From positions 1,612,001 through 1,676,000 of the forward strand of contig NZ_AP025286.1 in the NCBI RefSeq assembly GCF_036492245.1: a DNA stretch of 64,000 nt. The letters run 5' to 3'. The notes below the pieces were generated by a model. The model did not search any database and was not told the origin of the DNA. It saw only the letters and a list, made by a program, of their open reading frames with translations. A program made the position numbers and the translations under genes. This DNA is from Treponema bryantii (GTDB lineage Bacteria > Spirochaetota > Spirochaetia > Treponematales > Treponemataceae). This document shows positions 53,366 through 61,792 of the stretch, one piece after another. Positions within the stretch are counted from its first letter, which is position 1, and every line of letters starts with the position of its first letter.

Positions 53366-53437
53366 TTGTCATTGCGAGGAACTTTGTGACGAAGCAGTCT
53401 ATATTAAATGGATTGCTTCGCTACGCTCGCAATGACG
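53366..53437. repeat. REP-like palindromic repeat, copy B
   Basis: A second copy of the repeat at 22308-22376, between fumC and mdh. The left arm has GTCATTGCGAGGAAC and GACGAAGCAGTCT, the right arm ATTGCTTCGCTACGCTCGC and AATGACG. The outer arms match copy A; the middle of the left arm differs. It lies in the mdh-fumC intercistronic space, as copy A lies between tsf and frr. Confidence 0.8.
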
Positions 53438-53449
53438 ATTAATATTATA

Positions 53450-54391
53450 TTAGAAGTTTACCTGTTTAATAACGTCTTTGAGACATTCTGCACTGTGGCG
53501 GAGAGATTCAATTTCTGAATCTGTAAGAGGAGCTTCGAGGCGTCCCTTAATTCCGTTTGCACCGATGATTGTTGGGATAGAAAGACATACATCCTTAATT
53601 CCGTATTCGCCATCGAGCATAGAAGAAATTGTAAGAACTGAATCTGTTTCGTAGTTCAAAGCTTCACAGAGAGTAGCTGTTGTAACACCGATAGCATAGT
53701 TTGTACATTTCTTAGCAGCAATGATGATTCCACCTGACTTGCGGATATAGTCTTCTACGTCGTTCTTGTCGAAGTCTGGGAGTTTTGGTCCGTGGTATGA
53801 TTTAGCAAATGAATCTACCGGGATAGAACCGATATTTGCAAGAGACCAAGGTACGAAAGAAGAATCTCCGTGCTCACCGAATACGTATCCGTGTACGTTT
53901 TCCTGAGCTACTTTGTATGTTTCTGCAATACGAGCGCGGAAACGAGCAGTATCAAGCATAGTACCTGTACCGAAAATGCGGTTAGCAGGAATACCGGCAG
54001 TTTTTACAAACTGATATGTAAGAATATCAACAGGGTTTGCAACAATAACATAAAGAGCGTTAGGAGCAGCCTTAGTAATCTGAGGAATTACAGACTTTGT
54101 GATATCAACGTTAGTCTGTGTAAGGTCAAGACGTGACTGTCCAGGTTTGCGGCCAACACCAGAAGTGAATACTACGATGTCGGAATCCTTTGCATCTTCA
54201 TAATCACCATCGTGAACGTAAACTGGGCCAATGAAAGGAGTACCCTGGCGGATATCCATTGCTTCTCCCATAGCTTTTTCTTTAATAATGTCGATGATGA
54301 CGATTTCTGAAGCAATCTGCTTCAAAGTAAGAGCATAGGCAACAGTTGATCCAACCTGTCCTGCACCGATGATTGTAATTTTTCTTGACAT
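53450..54391 (-). CDS. mdh: Malate dehydrogenase (LDH-like type)
   Basis: A 313-residue NAD-dependent dehydrogenase. ITIIGAGQVGSTVAYAL binds NAD, D34 at the end of strand 2 favours NAD over NADP, and GEHGDSSF has the catalytic His. The substrate-loop residue is Arg (R81 in GRKPGQSR), as in malate dehydrogenases; lactate dehydrogenases have Gln there. The surrounding sequence is LDH-like, so annotation may vary. The ATG at 54391 follows AGGAG; the longer start at 54409 is rejected. It would reduce oxaloacetate to malate in the reductive branch to succinate. Confidence 0.88.
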   Translation of the reverse strand: MSRKITIIGAGQVGSTVAYALTLKQIASEIVIIDIIKEKAMGEAMDIRQGTPFIGPVYVHDGDYEDAKDSDIVVFTSGVGRKPGQSRLDLTQTNVDITKSVIPQITKAAPNALYVIVANPVDILTYQFVKTAGIPANRIFGTGTMLDTARFRARIAETYKVAQENVHGYVFGEHGDSSFVPWSLANIGSIPVDSFAKSYHGPKLPDFDKNDVEDYIRKSGGIIIAAKKCTNYAIGVTTATLCEALNYETDSVLTISSMLDGEYGIKDVCLSIPTIIGANGIKGRLEAPLTDSEIESLRHSAECLKDVIKQVNF

Positions 54392-54536
54392 ATTTCTGTC
54401 TCCTATCAAAATAAATATATCTATTTAAATACTATATTGAATATATTAAGCCTAATATATCTTTTTAATTATAATCTATTAAACGTTTTTTGTTAATAGA
54501 AAAACGAGAGGAAAAGAATCAAGTTATATCAATAAA

Positions 54537-56162
54537 CTAACACAATGCACCGGAAATCTTTTCGGCAACTTCAGCATTAGCAGATGCATTTGCATCAATT
54601 TCATCAATAGCATTACGAATGTTGTTCAAAAGATTTTCAAGACTGCTTACCTTTTGCTGAAGCTGTTCTGTACCGCTGGAAATATTCTGAAGGGCAGTGT
54701 TCTGCTGAATGATTTCTGTGGCAACTCCTTCTGCAAGACGGGTATTTGTGTTCGCATCATCAACAATACGTGTAAGTGCATTCATTACATCGCGGGTTCC
54801 GGTATCGATTTCCGAAACTCCGGAAAGAATCTCTTCCATAACGAGGATTGTTTTGCGGAGTGTGTCTGTAGTTGTCTTTGTATATTCAGAGAATGAAATT
54901 ACAGATTCTGATGTAGCATTTACGATTGTACCGTTTTCTTCGAGAGTATCTGTAATCTTCTGGGCATTCTTTGAAGTTTCTTCTGAAAGTTTACGGATTT
55001 CCTGGGCGATAACTGAGAAACCCTTTCCAAGAGTTCCGGCATGAGCTGCTTCGATTGAGGCGTTCATGGCAAGAAGACCTGTCTGGGAAGCAATCTTATT
55101 TACGGCTTCTACGAAGGTTGAAACTTTGTCTGAAGATTCCTTTACCTTCATCATATCGTTTACAAGGTCCTGAAGAAGCTTCATCTGAGAGTCGAGGTTC
55201 TGTACAAGGGAATTCATTCCGGCTCTCTGATCGTTTGCAATACTGCTGATATTTGTAAGACTGGCAGACATTTCTGTAAGAGCTGCAGAGGTTGTTGAAA
55301 TAGCATCGCTCTGGCTCTGAACGCTCTTTTTCATCTGTTCTGCTTTGTCATTGATCTGATAGCTTGAGTCTTTAATTGTAATTGCTTCTGAACTTAAGGT
55401 TGTAGTTTCAGTATTGATGTAATTATACAATTCACGGATTTCTGAAACACTGGATGAAGCTTTATTTGTAGATTCTGAAAGCTGTTTACCGATATTAAGT
55501 CCTTCTGCAGTTTCAATAATTACATTTGAGATTTTTGAAAGGGCAAGAGAAGATTTATTTTCGTTCTCTTCTGCACGGGTAACTACGCGTCTTGTAAAAC
55601 TGTCGAAAAGCAGAAGACAGATATTTGAAACTAAAATTGCAAGTGTACAGATAAGAATATTCATTACTGCTATATTCTTATTTGCAATATAAATTGGTCG
55701 GTATACAGTGGCATTAGTTACAAACCAGAGAATGAGTCCGAATGTGAAGAAACTATGCATCTGACGGCGTCTTAAAGAAATTACATAATTACAGACACCC
55801 ATTACTGCAATGAAACAACTGTCCCGGTAAGGTAAGTAATTTGTGATTGAAAAAGGCGCTCCATAACATTCAATGGCGGCTATTACCATTATCGCGGAGG
55901 TGGTAATCCAGGATCCTAAATGAATATGGCCTTTCTTTATAAAGTATAGTGAAGTAATGAAGAATGCTAAAAGAAATAATCCACCTGTACCTACTATAAA
56001 GTATTTGAAGATGAAGAGTACAAGTCCAAAAAGCCCGAACATTATCATAAATACGATATTTGCACCGACCAGCATTGAAAGCTGTTCACGTTCGCGCATT
56101 GGACATTTATCGAGAATGTCCTTAGACGGGAAAAATTTCTGATTAAAAGAATTAAAACTCAT
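54537..56162 (-). CDS. Methyl-accepting chemotaxis-type protein with polytopic membrane domain
   Basis: A 541-residue protein. About six to seven hydrophobic helices occupy residues 28-200 with almost no periplasmic loop. The rest is a long coiled-coil MCP signalling domain with the hairpin-tip region at [27 protein letters not shown]. There is no HAMP domain and no classical periplasmic sensor, so it may sense membrane or cytosolic state. It probably couples to CheA/CheW for motility. No Shine-Dalgarno is visible; a TAAAAT box lies 8 nt before the ATG. Confidence 0.85.
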   Translation of the reverse strand: MSFNSFNQKFFPSKDILDKCPMREREQLSMLVGANIVFMIMFGLFGLVLFIFKYFIVGTGGLFLLAFFITSLYFIKKGHIHLGSWITTSAIMVIAAIECYGAPFSITNYLPYRDSCFIAVMGVCNYVISLRRRQMHSFFTFGLILWFVTNATVYRPIYIANKNIAVMNILICTLAILVSNICLLLFDSFTRRVVTRAEENENKSSLALSKISNVIIETAEGLNIGKQLSESTNKASSSVSEIRELYNYINTETTTLSSEAITIKDSSYQINDKAEQMKKSVQSQSDAISTTSAALTEMSASLTNISSIANDQRAGMNSLVQNLDSQMKLLQDLVNDMMKVKESSDKVSTFVEAVNKIASQTGLLAMNASIEAAHAGTLGKGFSVIAQEIRKLSEETSKNAQKITDTLEENGTIVNATSESVISFSEYTKTTTDTLRKTILVMEEILSGVSEIDTGTRDVMNALTRIVDDANTNTRLAEGVATEIIQQNTALQNISSGTEQLQQKVSSLENLLNNIRNAIDEIDANASANAEVAEKISGALC

Positions 56163-56221
56163 ACAGTTTTATTTTAGTTTATAAATGATGTTAGTGCAAA
56201 TAAAAAATGATAATTATTTTG

Positions 56222-56340
56222 TATGGAGGGCTGGGGATAGGGACGGGGCGTTGCGGGGTGTCCCCGCTGGAAGGGGTAGCGGAAAACGCCGGAGGCGGTT
56301 GGAGCGAGGGGAAGACTTTCCCCTTCATATGGCTTTTCCC
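56222..56340. repeat. GC-rich palindrome-bearing intergenic element
   Basis: A sharply GC-rich block in AT-rich surroundings, with GGGGTGTCCCC and GGGGAAGACTTTCCCC palindromes and runs of G. Its translation gives low-information peptides (GVSPLEGVAENAGG). It has the look of a dispersed treponemal intergenic element, but no second copy is in the window. Confidence 0.5.
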
Positions 56341-56356
56341 TCTTCAGATAAATCTA

Positions 56357-56362
56357 TATAAT
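56357..56362 (+). promoter_or_regulatory. Leaderless -10 of the hydrogenase gene
   Basis: TATAAT (56357-56362) ends exactly 6 nt before the ATG at 56369, just after the GC-rich element. No ribosome-binding site lies between. Confidence 0.6.
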
Positions 56363-56368
56363 AGAAGA

Positions 56369-57820
56369 ATGAACATAAATAATAACGCGAATAATGTAAA
56401 AAAAGAACTTCTTGTTAGAATTGCAAAACTTCAACTTGATGGTGAACTTGATTCCCGAAAAATAAATAAAATCCCGACTGAAATGAGGCCTGCCGGTACG
56501 GCTCCTATTGGATGCTGTATTTATCATGACCGCGAGCTTTTAAGAATGCGTCTGCTTGCGAGAATGGGAATTTCGGTTGAGAACTATAATGATTTGAATG
56601 ATCTTGATGATTATGCACGGGAAGCTTTGTCGCGTGAAAAACCAACCTGGCCGATGATTACTGTTTTGCACGAAGCATGTAACGGTTGTGTTAAGCAGAA
56701 CTTTATGGTTACTAATGCGTGTCAGGGATGTTTTGCCCGTCCTTGTATGGTGAACTGTCCTAAAAAGGCGATTCATATTGTTCATCATGCTCATATTGAT
56801 GCAGATAAATGTATTCACTGCGGACTTTGTGAACAGAACTGTCCTTATCATGCGATTATTAAAATTACTGTTCCGTGTGAGGCAGCGTGTCCTGTAGGGG
56901 CTATTTCTAAGGGCGAAGACGGTCATGAAGTTATTGATTTTCACAAGTGTATTTACTGCGGTAAATGTATGAGGGAATGTCCATTCGGCGCTATGATGGA
57001 TAAGAGCCAGCTTGTGGATGTTATAAAGCACATTATGAATGGAAGCAGAGTGAGTGTGATGTATGCACCTTCGATTGCTTCTCAGTTTAAGTGCAGTGCG
57101 GGGCAGCTTGAGCGCGGTTTTGAACAGCTTGGTTTTACAACTGTGTATGAGGTTGCAGCTGGTGCTGATATTACTGCGGACCGGGAAGCGGCTGAATTTA
57201 GTGAGCGTATGAAGCGCGGCGATAAGCTGATGACTACTTCTTGCTGTTCGGCTTATGTGAGGGCGGTGCATATTCATGTTCCGGATCTTGACCCATGTGT
57301 AAGCGAGACAAGAAGTCCTATGCATTATGCGGCTGAAATTGCTAAAAAGGATGATCCTTCGTGTGTGACTGTTTTTGTTGGTCCTTGTCTTGCAAAACGT
57401 CGCGAGGGCTTTGATGATGACCTTGTTGATTATGTTATTACTGCCGAAGAGCTCGGAGCTTTCTTTGAAGCTAAAGGAATTGCTGTAAGTAAGCTTGAAC
57501 CTGTTGTAAAGACTGAGGTTCCGAGTGCGAGCGGCCGTAATTTTGCAAGAACTGGTGGTGTTGCTGAGGCTGTAAAGTGTCGTCTTACTGATCCTTCTAT
57601 TTTGAAGCTTGATGTTATTAACGGTCTTGATAAGGAAGGTATGAAAAAGCTTAAGTATTATGGTGAGATAAATGCCGGACGTGTTGAGGCTAAGGAAGAA
57701 GACGGTAACCTTGTTGAGGTTATGAGCTGCGAAGGCGGCTGTGTGGCCGGTCCTTGTGTTATTCAGAAAGTGAATCTTGCTAATGTGCAGCTTGATAAAT
57801 ATGTAAAGGAAGGAAAATAA
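56369..57820 (+). CDS. Monomeric [FeFe]-hydrogenase (group B-like)
   Basis: A 483-residue iron-sulfur protein. Several cysteine groups before residue 215 bind clusters, including CIHCGLCEQNCP and CIYCGKCMRECP. The H-cluster motifs follow: TTSCCSAY (L1), VGPCLAKRREGF (L2) and EVMSCEGGCVAGPC (L3). L1 has Ser where most hydrogenases have Pro. The proton-transfer Cys of TSCC is kept. It would reduce protons with ferredoxin electrons, or act as a sensor. The ATG at 56369 is chosen because the upstream frame runs through the GC-rich element. It directly precedes the radical SAM gene. Confidence 0.8.
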   Translation: MNINNNANNVKKELLVRIAKLQLDGELDSRKINKIPTEMRPAGTAPIGCCIYHDRELLRMRLLARMGISVENYNDLNDLDDYAREALSREKPTWPMITVLHEACNGCVKQNFMVTNACQGCFARPCMVNCPKKAIHIVHHAHIDADKCIHCGLCEQNCPYHAIIKITVPCEAACPVGAISKGEDGHEVIDFHKCIYCGKCMRECPFGAMMDKSQLVDVIKHIMNGSRVSVMYAPSIASQFKCSAGQLERGFEQLGFTTVYEVAAGADITADREAAEFSERMKRGDKLMTTSCCSAYVRAVHIHVPDLDPCVSETRSPMHYAAEIAKKDDPSCVTVFVGPCLAKRREGFDDDLVDYVITAEELGAFFEAKGIAVSKLEPVVKTEVPSASGRNFARTGGVAEAVKCRLTDPSILKLDVINGLDKEGMKKLKYYGEINAGRVEAKEEDGNLVEVMSCEGGCVAGPCVIQKVNLANVQLDKYVKEGK

Positions 57821-59482
57821 TTGGCGGTTCCAGTAATCTGCACAACTTTACTGATTGAAAAATCTCCGCAGGCTCTGCCGCTCGGGGCGGCTTGTATTGC
57901 GACGGCGATTAAGAACTGGCCGGGGCTTAAGGATAATGTAAAGGTGCAGCTTAAGGCATTCACTATTGAAGATGATGATTTTAAGATGCTGGATGATACT
58001 GATAAAAGGGCTGCATTTATAGCAGAGAAAATCTGGGAAATTGCTAAGGGCCGTGAAAGTTCAGAGGGCCTGATTGTCTGTTTTTCGTGTTTTGTATGGA
58101 ATGTAGAAATTCTCAGATGGGCTGCGGCTCTTTTGAAGGCAAAAGGCGCTGTTACAATTGCCGGCGGACCTGAAATTACAGCTCATCCTTCTTTCTATAA
58201 AGATTTTGATTACACTGTAAGCGGTGAAGGTGAAATTACTGTTCCTTTACTGATTATGCAAATACTGAATAAGTCTAATAAATCAAACAAAGTAATAATT
58301 TCTCAATCTCCTGATCTGGCTCTTGTTCATTCGCCTTATCTTGACGGGATTATTGATCCTGCGGAATACGAAGGTGCTTTGTGGGAACTTGCAAGAGGCT
58401 GTCCTTATAAGTGTTCTTATTGTTATGAATCTAAGGGTGCAAAAACTGTAAGGCTTTTCCCGATGGAACGCATTAAGGCTGAGCTTGAACTGTTTTCGAA
58501 GAAAAAGGTTCCGCAGGTTTTTGTTCTGGATCCAACTTATAATATAAATAAAAAGAGAGCTCTGGAGCTGCTTCGTCTGATCAGGGAAAAAACTCCTGAT
58601 ACTTTTTACTATTTTGAAGCCAGAGCTGAATTGATTGACAGGGAACTTGCCCGGGAATTTACTAAGATTCCATGTGCATTACAGATTGGTTTGCAGAGTG
58701 CAAATGATGAAGTTTTGAAACTCGTAAACCGCCCCTGCGACAGAAAGAAGTTTTTAAAGGGTATTTCGATTCTGAATGAAGAAGGTGTTACTTTCGGTCT
58801 TGATCTGATTTTCGGATTGCCGGGTGAGACTTTCGGCTCTTTCCGGGACGGGCTTGATTTTGCACTTTCTTTGTATCCGAATAATCTTGAAGTATTCTGT
58901 CTTTCTGTTTTGCCTGGAACTGATTTATATGACAGGGCAGAGGGACTGGGGCTTATATGGGAAAAAGATCCGCCTTATCATGTAATTAAGAATGGTAAGT
59001 TCAGCGTTGAAGATATGAAGAAAGCTGAAAAACTGGCTAATGCCTGCAGTGTCTTTTACAATGATGGACGTGCTGTTCCATGGTTTAACTCTGTGTGCCG
59101 TGTTTTGAGAATTAAGGGTAGTAAACTTTTTGAAATCTTCTATGATAAAAAGCTGGCCGGTAATTCTGATTTAGAGAATTGTTGTGAACATTTTAAAATA
59201 GAGAAGGTTCAGCTGGATTTCTTAAAAGGGCTTTTTGCAGAGCGAAAACTCGACAGATATTACAGGGCTGCTGAAGATATTGTAAAATTTTACGGAGCAA
59301 TTTCACGAACTACTGATACAGGAAAATCAGAAACTATTACATTAAATTACAATGCAGAATATGTTGCTTCAGATTATGCGAGTGATATCAAATGGTTTGC
59401 TGAGAATCTTAAACCTCAGCCATGCAGAATCCAGACTTTCAAGAACAGGGGTGAGGTAGATTTTAGATTTGTAAAAAAATAA
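57821..59482 (+). CDS. B12-binding-type radical SAM protein
   Basis: A 553-residue protein starting with TTG immediately after the hydrogenase stop, behind GGAAGG. The N-terminal ~165 residues have the Rossmann-like cobalamin-binding pattern (LPLGAACIATAIKN, ITIAGGPEITAHPSF). The radical SAM cluster motif is RGCPYKCSYCYES, with GLQSANDEVLKLVNRP and LDLIFGLPGETFGSF in the barrel. A C-terminal ~180-residue domain has no clear match. It would use SAM radicals for a methyl transfer or rearrangement; substrate unknown. Coupling to a hydrogenase gene is unusual. Confidence 0.8.
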   Translation: MAVPVICTTLLIEKSPQALPLGAACIATAIKNWPGLKDNVKVQLKAFTIEDDDFKMLDDTDKRAAFIAEKIWEIAKGRESSEGLIVCFSCFVWNVEILRWAAALLKAKGAVTIAGGPEITAHPSFYKDFDYTVSGEGEITVPLLIMQILNKSNKSNKVIISQSPDLALVHSPYLDGIIDPAEYEGALWELARGCPYKCSYCYESKGAKTVRLFPMERIKAELELFSKKKVPQVFVLDPTYNINKKRALELLRLIREKTPDTFYYFEARAELIDRELAREFTKIPCALQIGLQSANDEVLKLVNRPCDRKKFLKGISILNEEGVTFGLDLIFGLPGETFGSFRDGLDFALSLYPNNLEVFCLSVLPGTDLYDRAEGLGLIWEKDPPYHVIKNGKFSVEDMKKAEKLANACSVFYNDGRAVPWFNSVCRVLRIKGSKLFEIFYDKKLAGNSDLENCCEHFKIEKVQLDFLKGLFAERKLDRYYRAAEDIVKFYGAISRTTDTGKSETITLNYNAEYVASDYASDIKWFAENLKPQPCRIQTFKNRGEVDFRFVKK

Positions 59483-59513
59483 AACTTTTTTTGAAAAAAT
59501 CCCTTTTTTGATA

Positions 59514-59542
59514 TTGACCAAAATCCATCAAAAGTATATATT
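59514..59542 (+). promoter_or_regulatory. tRNA-Gly promoter
   Basis: TTGACC (59514-59519), a 17-bp spacer and TATATT (59537-59542). Transcription would start near 59549, about 33 nt before the mature tRNA. Confidence 0.65.
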
Positions 59543-59581
59543 ACTAAACATCGAGCGACACCAAGTCACTTGAAACAATTT

Positions 59582-59654
59582 GCGGATGTCATATAACGGC
59601 TTATTATCTCAGCCTTCCAAGCTGATGACGAGGGTTCGACTCCCTTCATCCGCT
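59582..59654 (+). tRNA. tRNA-Gly (anticodon UCC)
   Basis: A 73-nt cloverleaf: acceptor arms GCGGATG and CATCCGC, anticodon stem TCAGC/GCTGA with loop CTTCCAA (anticodon TCC, reads GGA/GGG codons), T arm with GGTTCGACT, and discriminator T. CCA is not encoded. The D arm is AT-rich. The 3' end adjoins the phage integrase region and is the likely attachment site. Confidence 0.93.
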
Positions 59655-59661
59655 CTAATTA

Positions 59662-59688
59662 AGCTCTCCTAATTGGAGAGCTTTTTTT
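59662..59688 (+). terminator. Terminator after tRNA-Gly
   Basis: AGCTCTCC and GGAGAGCT form a perfect 8-bp stem with a 5-nt loop, followed by a T-run. Confidence 0.85.
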
Positions 59689-59791
59689 ATGCGTAAATAC
59701 TTATGTCATAAGGATTTACGGGGATTTGTTTATGTATTTTTGCCTCCCTACCTGATGGAATGGGCGCAAAAAACTGCTGTTTTTATGCAGA

Positions 59792-59851
59792 TGATACGAA
59801 TTATGATACTAAAAATGATACTGTTTTTGGTACTATCGTTGATACAAAACT
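59792..59851 (+). repeat. Five 12-bp iterons (TGATAC) upstream of the integrase
   Basis: TGATAC begins at 59792, 59804, 59816 and 59840, and the variant TGGTAC at 59828, so five units lie at an exact 12-bp period. The six bases between them vary and are A/T-rich. The array ends 51 nt before the integrase ATG. Likely roles are arm-type integrase or excisionase binding sites, or an operator for integrase expression. Confidence 0.7.
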
Positions 59852-59902
59852 GCATAATTACGGGTCTTTTCAAAAACCATGAAGTTTCTGAAGGAGGTTT
59901 TT

Positions 59903-61432
59903 ATGCGTCAGTTTTATCTGTCTAAAAACAATCACGGTTATTACAGAGTTGTATTTGTTGATCCGGAAACGGGCTGGCAAAGTGTTGGAAAAAGTACTCA
60001 TACCAAAAACCAATTTGAGGCTTACGCTATTGCTACTACCTGGCTTAAAGAAGGGGTGCCGGAAGGTCGTAGTAATTCCAGAACCTTTAATAATTCCGTT
60101 AAAGGCTCGGCAAAGAAGAACTTAAAAAGCATTGTTGATACCCTTACATTTGAAGAAGCTTCAAAACTCCTTGAATTGATTTCTGCTAAGTTTGGCTCTG
60201 CCTCTCCTGTAATTTCAAAAGCGCCTGTTACAAAAACTGGGGCCTTTGTGAATCCTGAAAAAGCTTTTGTTTCTGAAATTGCTGAAAGTGCTCCTGTTAT
60301 GAAAGAGCTTTCTGCAGCAACGCCTGTGCCTAGAGCCAAGAAAAGATGCGTTGTAAAAAAGACTCCTATGTCTGAACCGGTCCTTGTGAATGTTGATAAA
60401 TTGCTTGTTAGAGCAGATGCAAGTACTGTGCCAAGTGTGGGTGTGACGGCAGAGGGGAAGCATTTACTTTGCGAGTCTATGGATCACTTCTGGGATTATG
60501 AAAACTCTGAGTTTATTAAGCGTAGTTTGGCGCATGGGCACTCAATTTCGAAAAAGCATGCCTTTTGTATGAGAGCCTATGTGCGCAATTACTGGGAGCC
60601 TTATTTTGGAAACGATGCTCTGATTGAAGACCTGGAACTTTCTGAACTGGATGATTTCTTTTTCTTTTTGCATGACGAAAAAGAGCTTGCGGGTGAGACT
60701 GTAAACAAAAATATAAACATGGCCAATAAGTGTTTTAAGACTCTTTTGGCACAAAAGAAAATTGCTTCAAACCCGCTTGAAGGAATTGAACGCTTTAAGG
60801 CTGACAACGAAGAGCGTGGAATTCCGACTGAAGAGGAAGTTCGCCAGCTTCTTGAACTTGACTGGGAAAACGAGGCTGCAAAGCTTGCCTTTAAGGTTGC
60901 GGCTTTTTACGGTTTGCGTGCTGGTGAAATAAGCGGTTTACGTGTCTGCGATATTGATGTGGTAAGTGACTTTATTCATGTGCGCCACAGTTATAGTGAG
61001 GTGGACAAATTAAAATCTACCAAGAACAAAGATACACGTGACTTACCGGTTAATCATGCCTTGGCCTTGCAGCTTATGAACCATGCAAGACAGAATCCGG
61101 CTTTTGGTGATTTGAGTTATGTATTCTGGTCTGTAAAAGATTTTTCGATTCCGATAACGCCTGGATATTATGCTGACTGTTTGTATAAGGCTTTGGAACA
61201 GATTGGAGTTTCAAAAGCAGAACGGGAAGAGCGAAATATTGTTTTCCACAGTCTGCGTCATTTCTGCTGTACTGTTTTGAAACAGCGTGCTGACACTGAT
61301 ACTGTAATGGCGATTATGGGGCACCGTAGTTATGTAATGACTGAGCATTACTCTGATCATGATACCCAGGAGAAGTTTAATAACATGCGAAATGTTATTT
61401 CTGGGGCTTGGGAGAAGTATCTTTCTGCTTAG
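59903..61432 (+). CDS. int: Tyrosine recombinase (phage integrase)
   Basis: A 509-residue integrase. The catalytic domain (about residues 310-500) has the first Arg in AAFYGLRAGEISGLR, the H-x-x-R box HSLRHFC, and MGHRSYVMTEHYSDH with the nucleophile Tyr. A core-binding SAM-like domain lies at about 210-300. The N-terminal ~200 residues hold a short DNA-binding-type start (KNNHGYYRVVFVDPETGW) and a long low-complexity Ser/Pro/Lys linker. The ATG at 59903 follows AAGGAGG. Integration next to tRNA-Gly is expected. Confidence 0.92.
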   Translation: MRQFYLSKNNHGYYRVVFVDPETGWQSVGKSTHTKNQFEAYAIATTWLKEGVPEGRSNSRTFNNSVKGSAKKNLKSIVDTLTFEEASKLLELISAKFGSASPVISKAPVTKTGAFVNPEKAFVSEIAESAPVMKELSAATPVPRAKKRCVVKKTPMSEPVLVNVDKLLVRADASTVPSVGVTAEGKHLLCESMDHFWDYENSEFIKRSLAHGHSISKKHAFCMRAYVRNYWEPYFGNDALIEDLELSELDDFFFFLHDEKELAGETVNKNINMANKCFKTLLAQKKIASNPLEGIERFKADNEERGIPTEEEVRQLLELDWENEAAKLAFKVAAFYGLRAGEISGLRVCDIDVVSDFIHVRHSYSEVDKLKSTKNKDTRDLPVNHALALQLMNHARQNPAFGDLSYVFWSVKDFSIPITPGYYADCLYKALEQIGVSKAEREERNIVFHSLRHFCCTVLKQRADTDTVMAIMGHRSYVMTEHYSDHDTQEKFNNMRNVISGAWEKYLSA

Positions 61433-61447
61433 TTTTCTTTTATTTTC

Positions 61448-61479
61448 AACAAGTCATTAAAACTATTTAATGACTTGTT
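61448..61479 (+). terminator. Terminator after the integrase
   Basis: AACAAGTCATTAAA and its exact complement make a 14-bp stem with a 4-nt loop, ending in a short T-run. Confidence 0.7.
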
Positions 61480-61544
61480 TATACATTCAAACAAGTTCTT
61501 GAAATAATCAAACACACTGTTGATGTTTCTCGGGTTTAAGATTT

Positions 61545-61580
61545 AGCCATAACGGATTTGATACCGTTATGGCTTTTTAT
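61545..61580 (+). terminator. Second terminator upstream of the phage structural genes
   Basis: AGCCATAACGG and CCGTTATGGCT (11 bp) with an 8-nt loop, followed by a T-run. With the hairpin at 61448 it insulates the integrase from the next operon; the ribosome site of the excisionase-like gene follows directly. Confidence 0.8.
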
Positions 61581-61597
61581 TTTAACGCGAGGTGCTT

Positions 61598-61792
61598 ATG
61601 ACTGAGGAAAAAAGTGAGAATCTGGATTTGCTTTCTGCAGAAGAAGCTGCGGTTTATCTTGGTTTTAGCGTGGACTATATTTACCGGCTTGCAAGGGCTA
61701 ACAGGATTCCGCATGTGACTTTTGGCAGACGTTTTATTTTTAGAAAAACTGATTTGTACAACTGGGTCGGCACTATGGTTCAGGGGGCTTAA
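61598..61792 (+). CDS. Excisionase/MerR-like helix-turn-helix protein
   Basis: A 64-residue DNA-binding protein. LLSAEEAAVYLGFSVDYIYRL is a MerR/AlpA-type winged helix-turn-helix, and GRRFIFRKTDLYNWV is the wing end common in Xis-like proteins. The ATG at 61598 follows GAGG; the GTG at 61592 is inside that site. It may direct excision or control the phage genes. Confidence 0.75.
   Translation: MTEEKSENLDLLSAEEAAVYLGFSVDYIYRLARANRIPHVTFGRRFIFRKTDLYNWVGTMVQGA

Noticed and set aside
53346-53372. Longer fumC start
   Set aside because: The first ATG is part of the palindromic repeat and the AAGGA site fits the ATG at 53345.
53450-54391. L-lactate dehydrogenase
   Set aside because: The substrate-loop residue is Arg, as in malate dehydrogenase, and fumarase lies next to it.
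56207-56368. N-terminal extension of the hydrogenase
   Set aside because: It would translate a GC-rich palindromic element into low-information sequence; the TATAAT-N6-ATG start is better.
59689-59925. 78-codon open frame between tRNA-Gly and the integrase
   Set aside because: It begins in the tRNA terminator, its sequence is the translated iteron array (a run of M, I and L) and it overlaps the integrase start.
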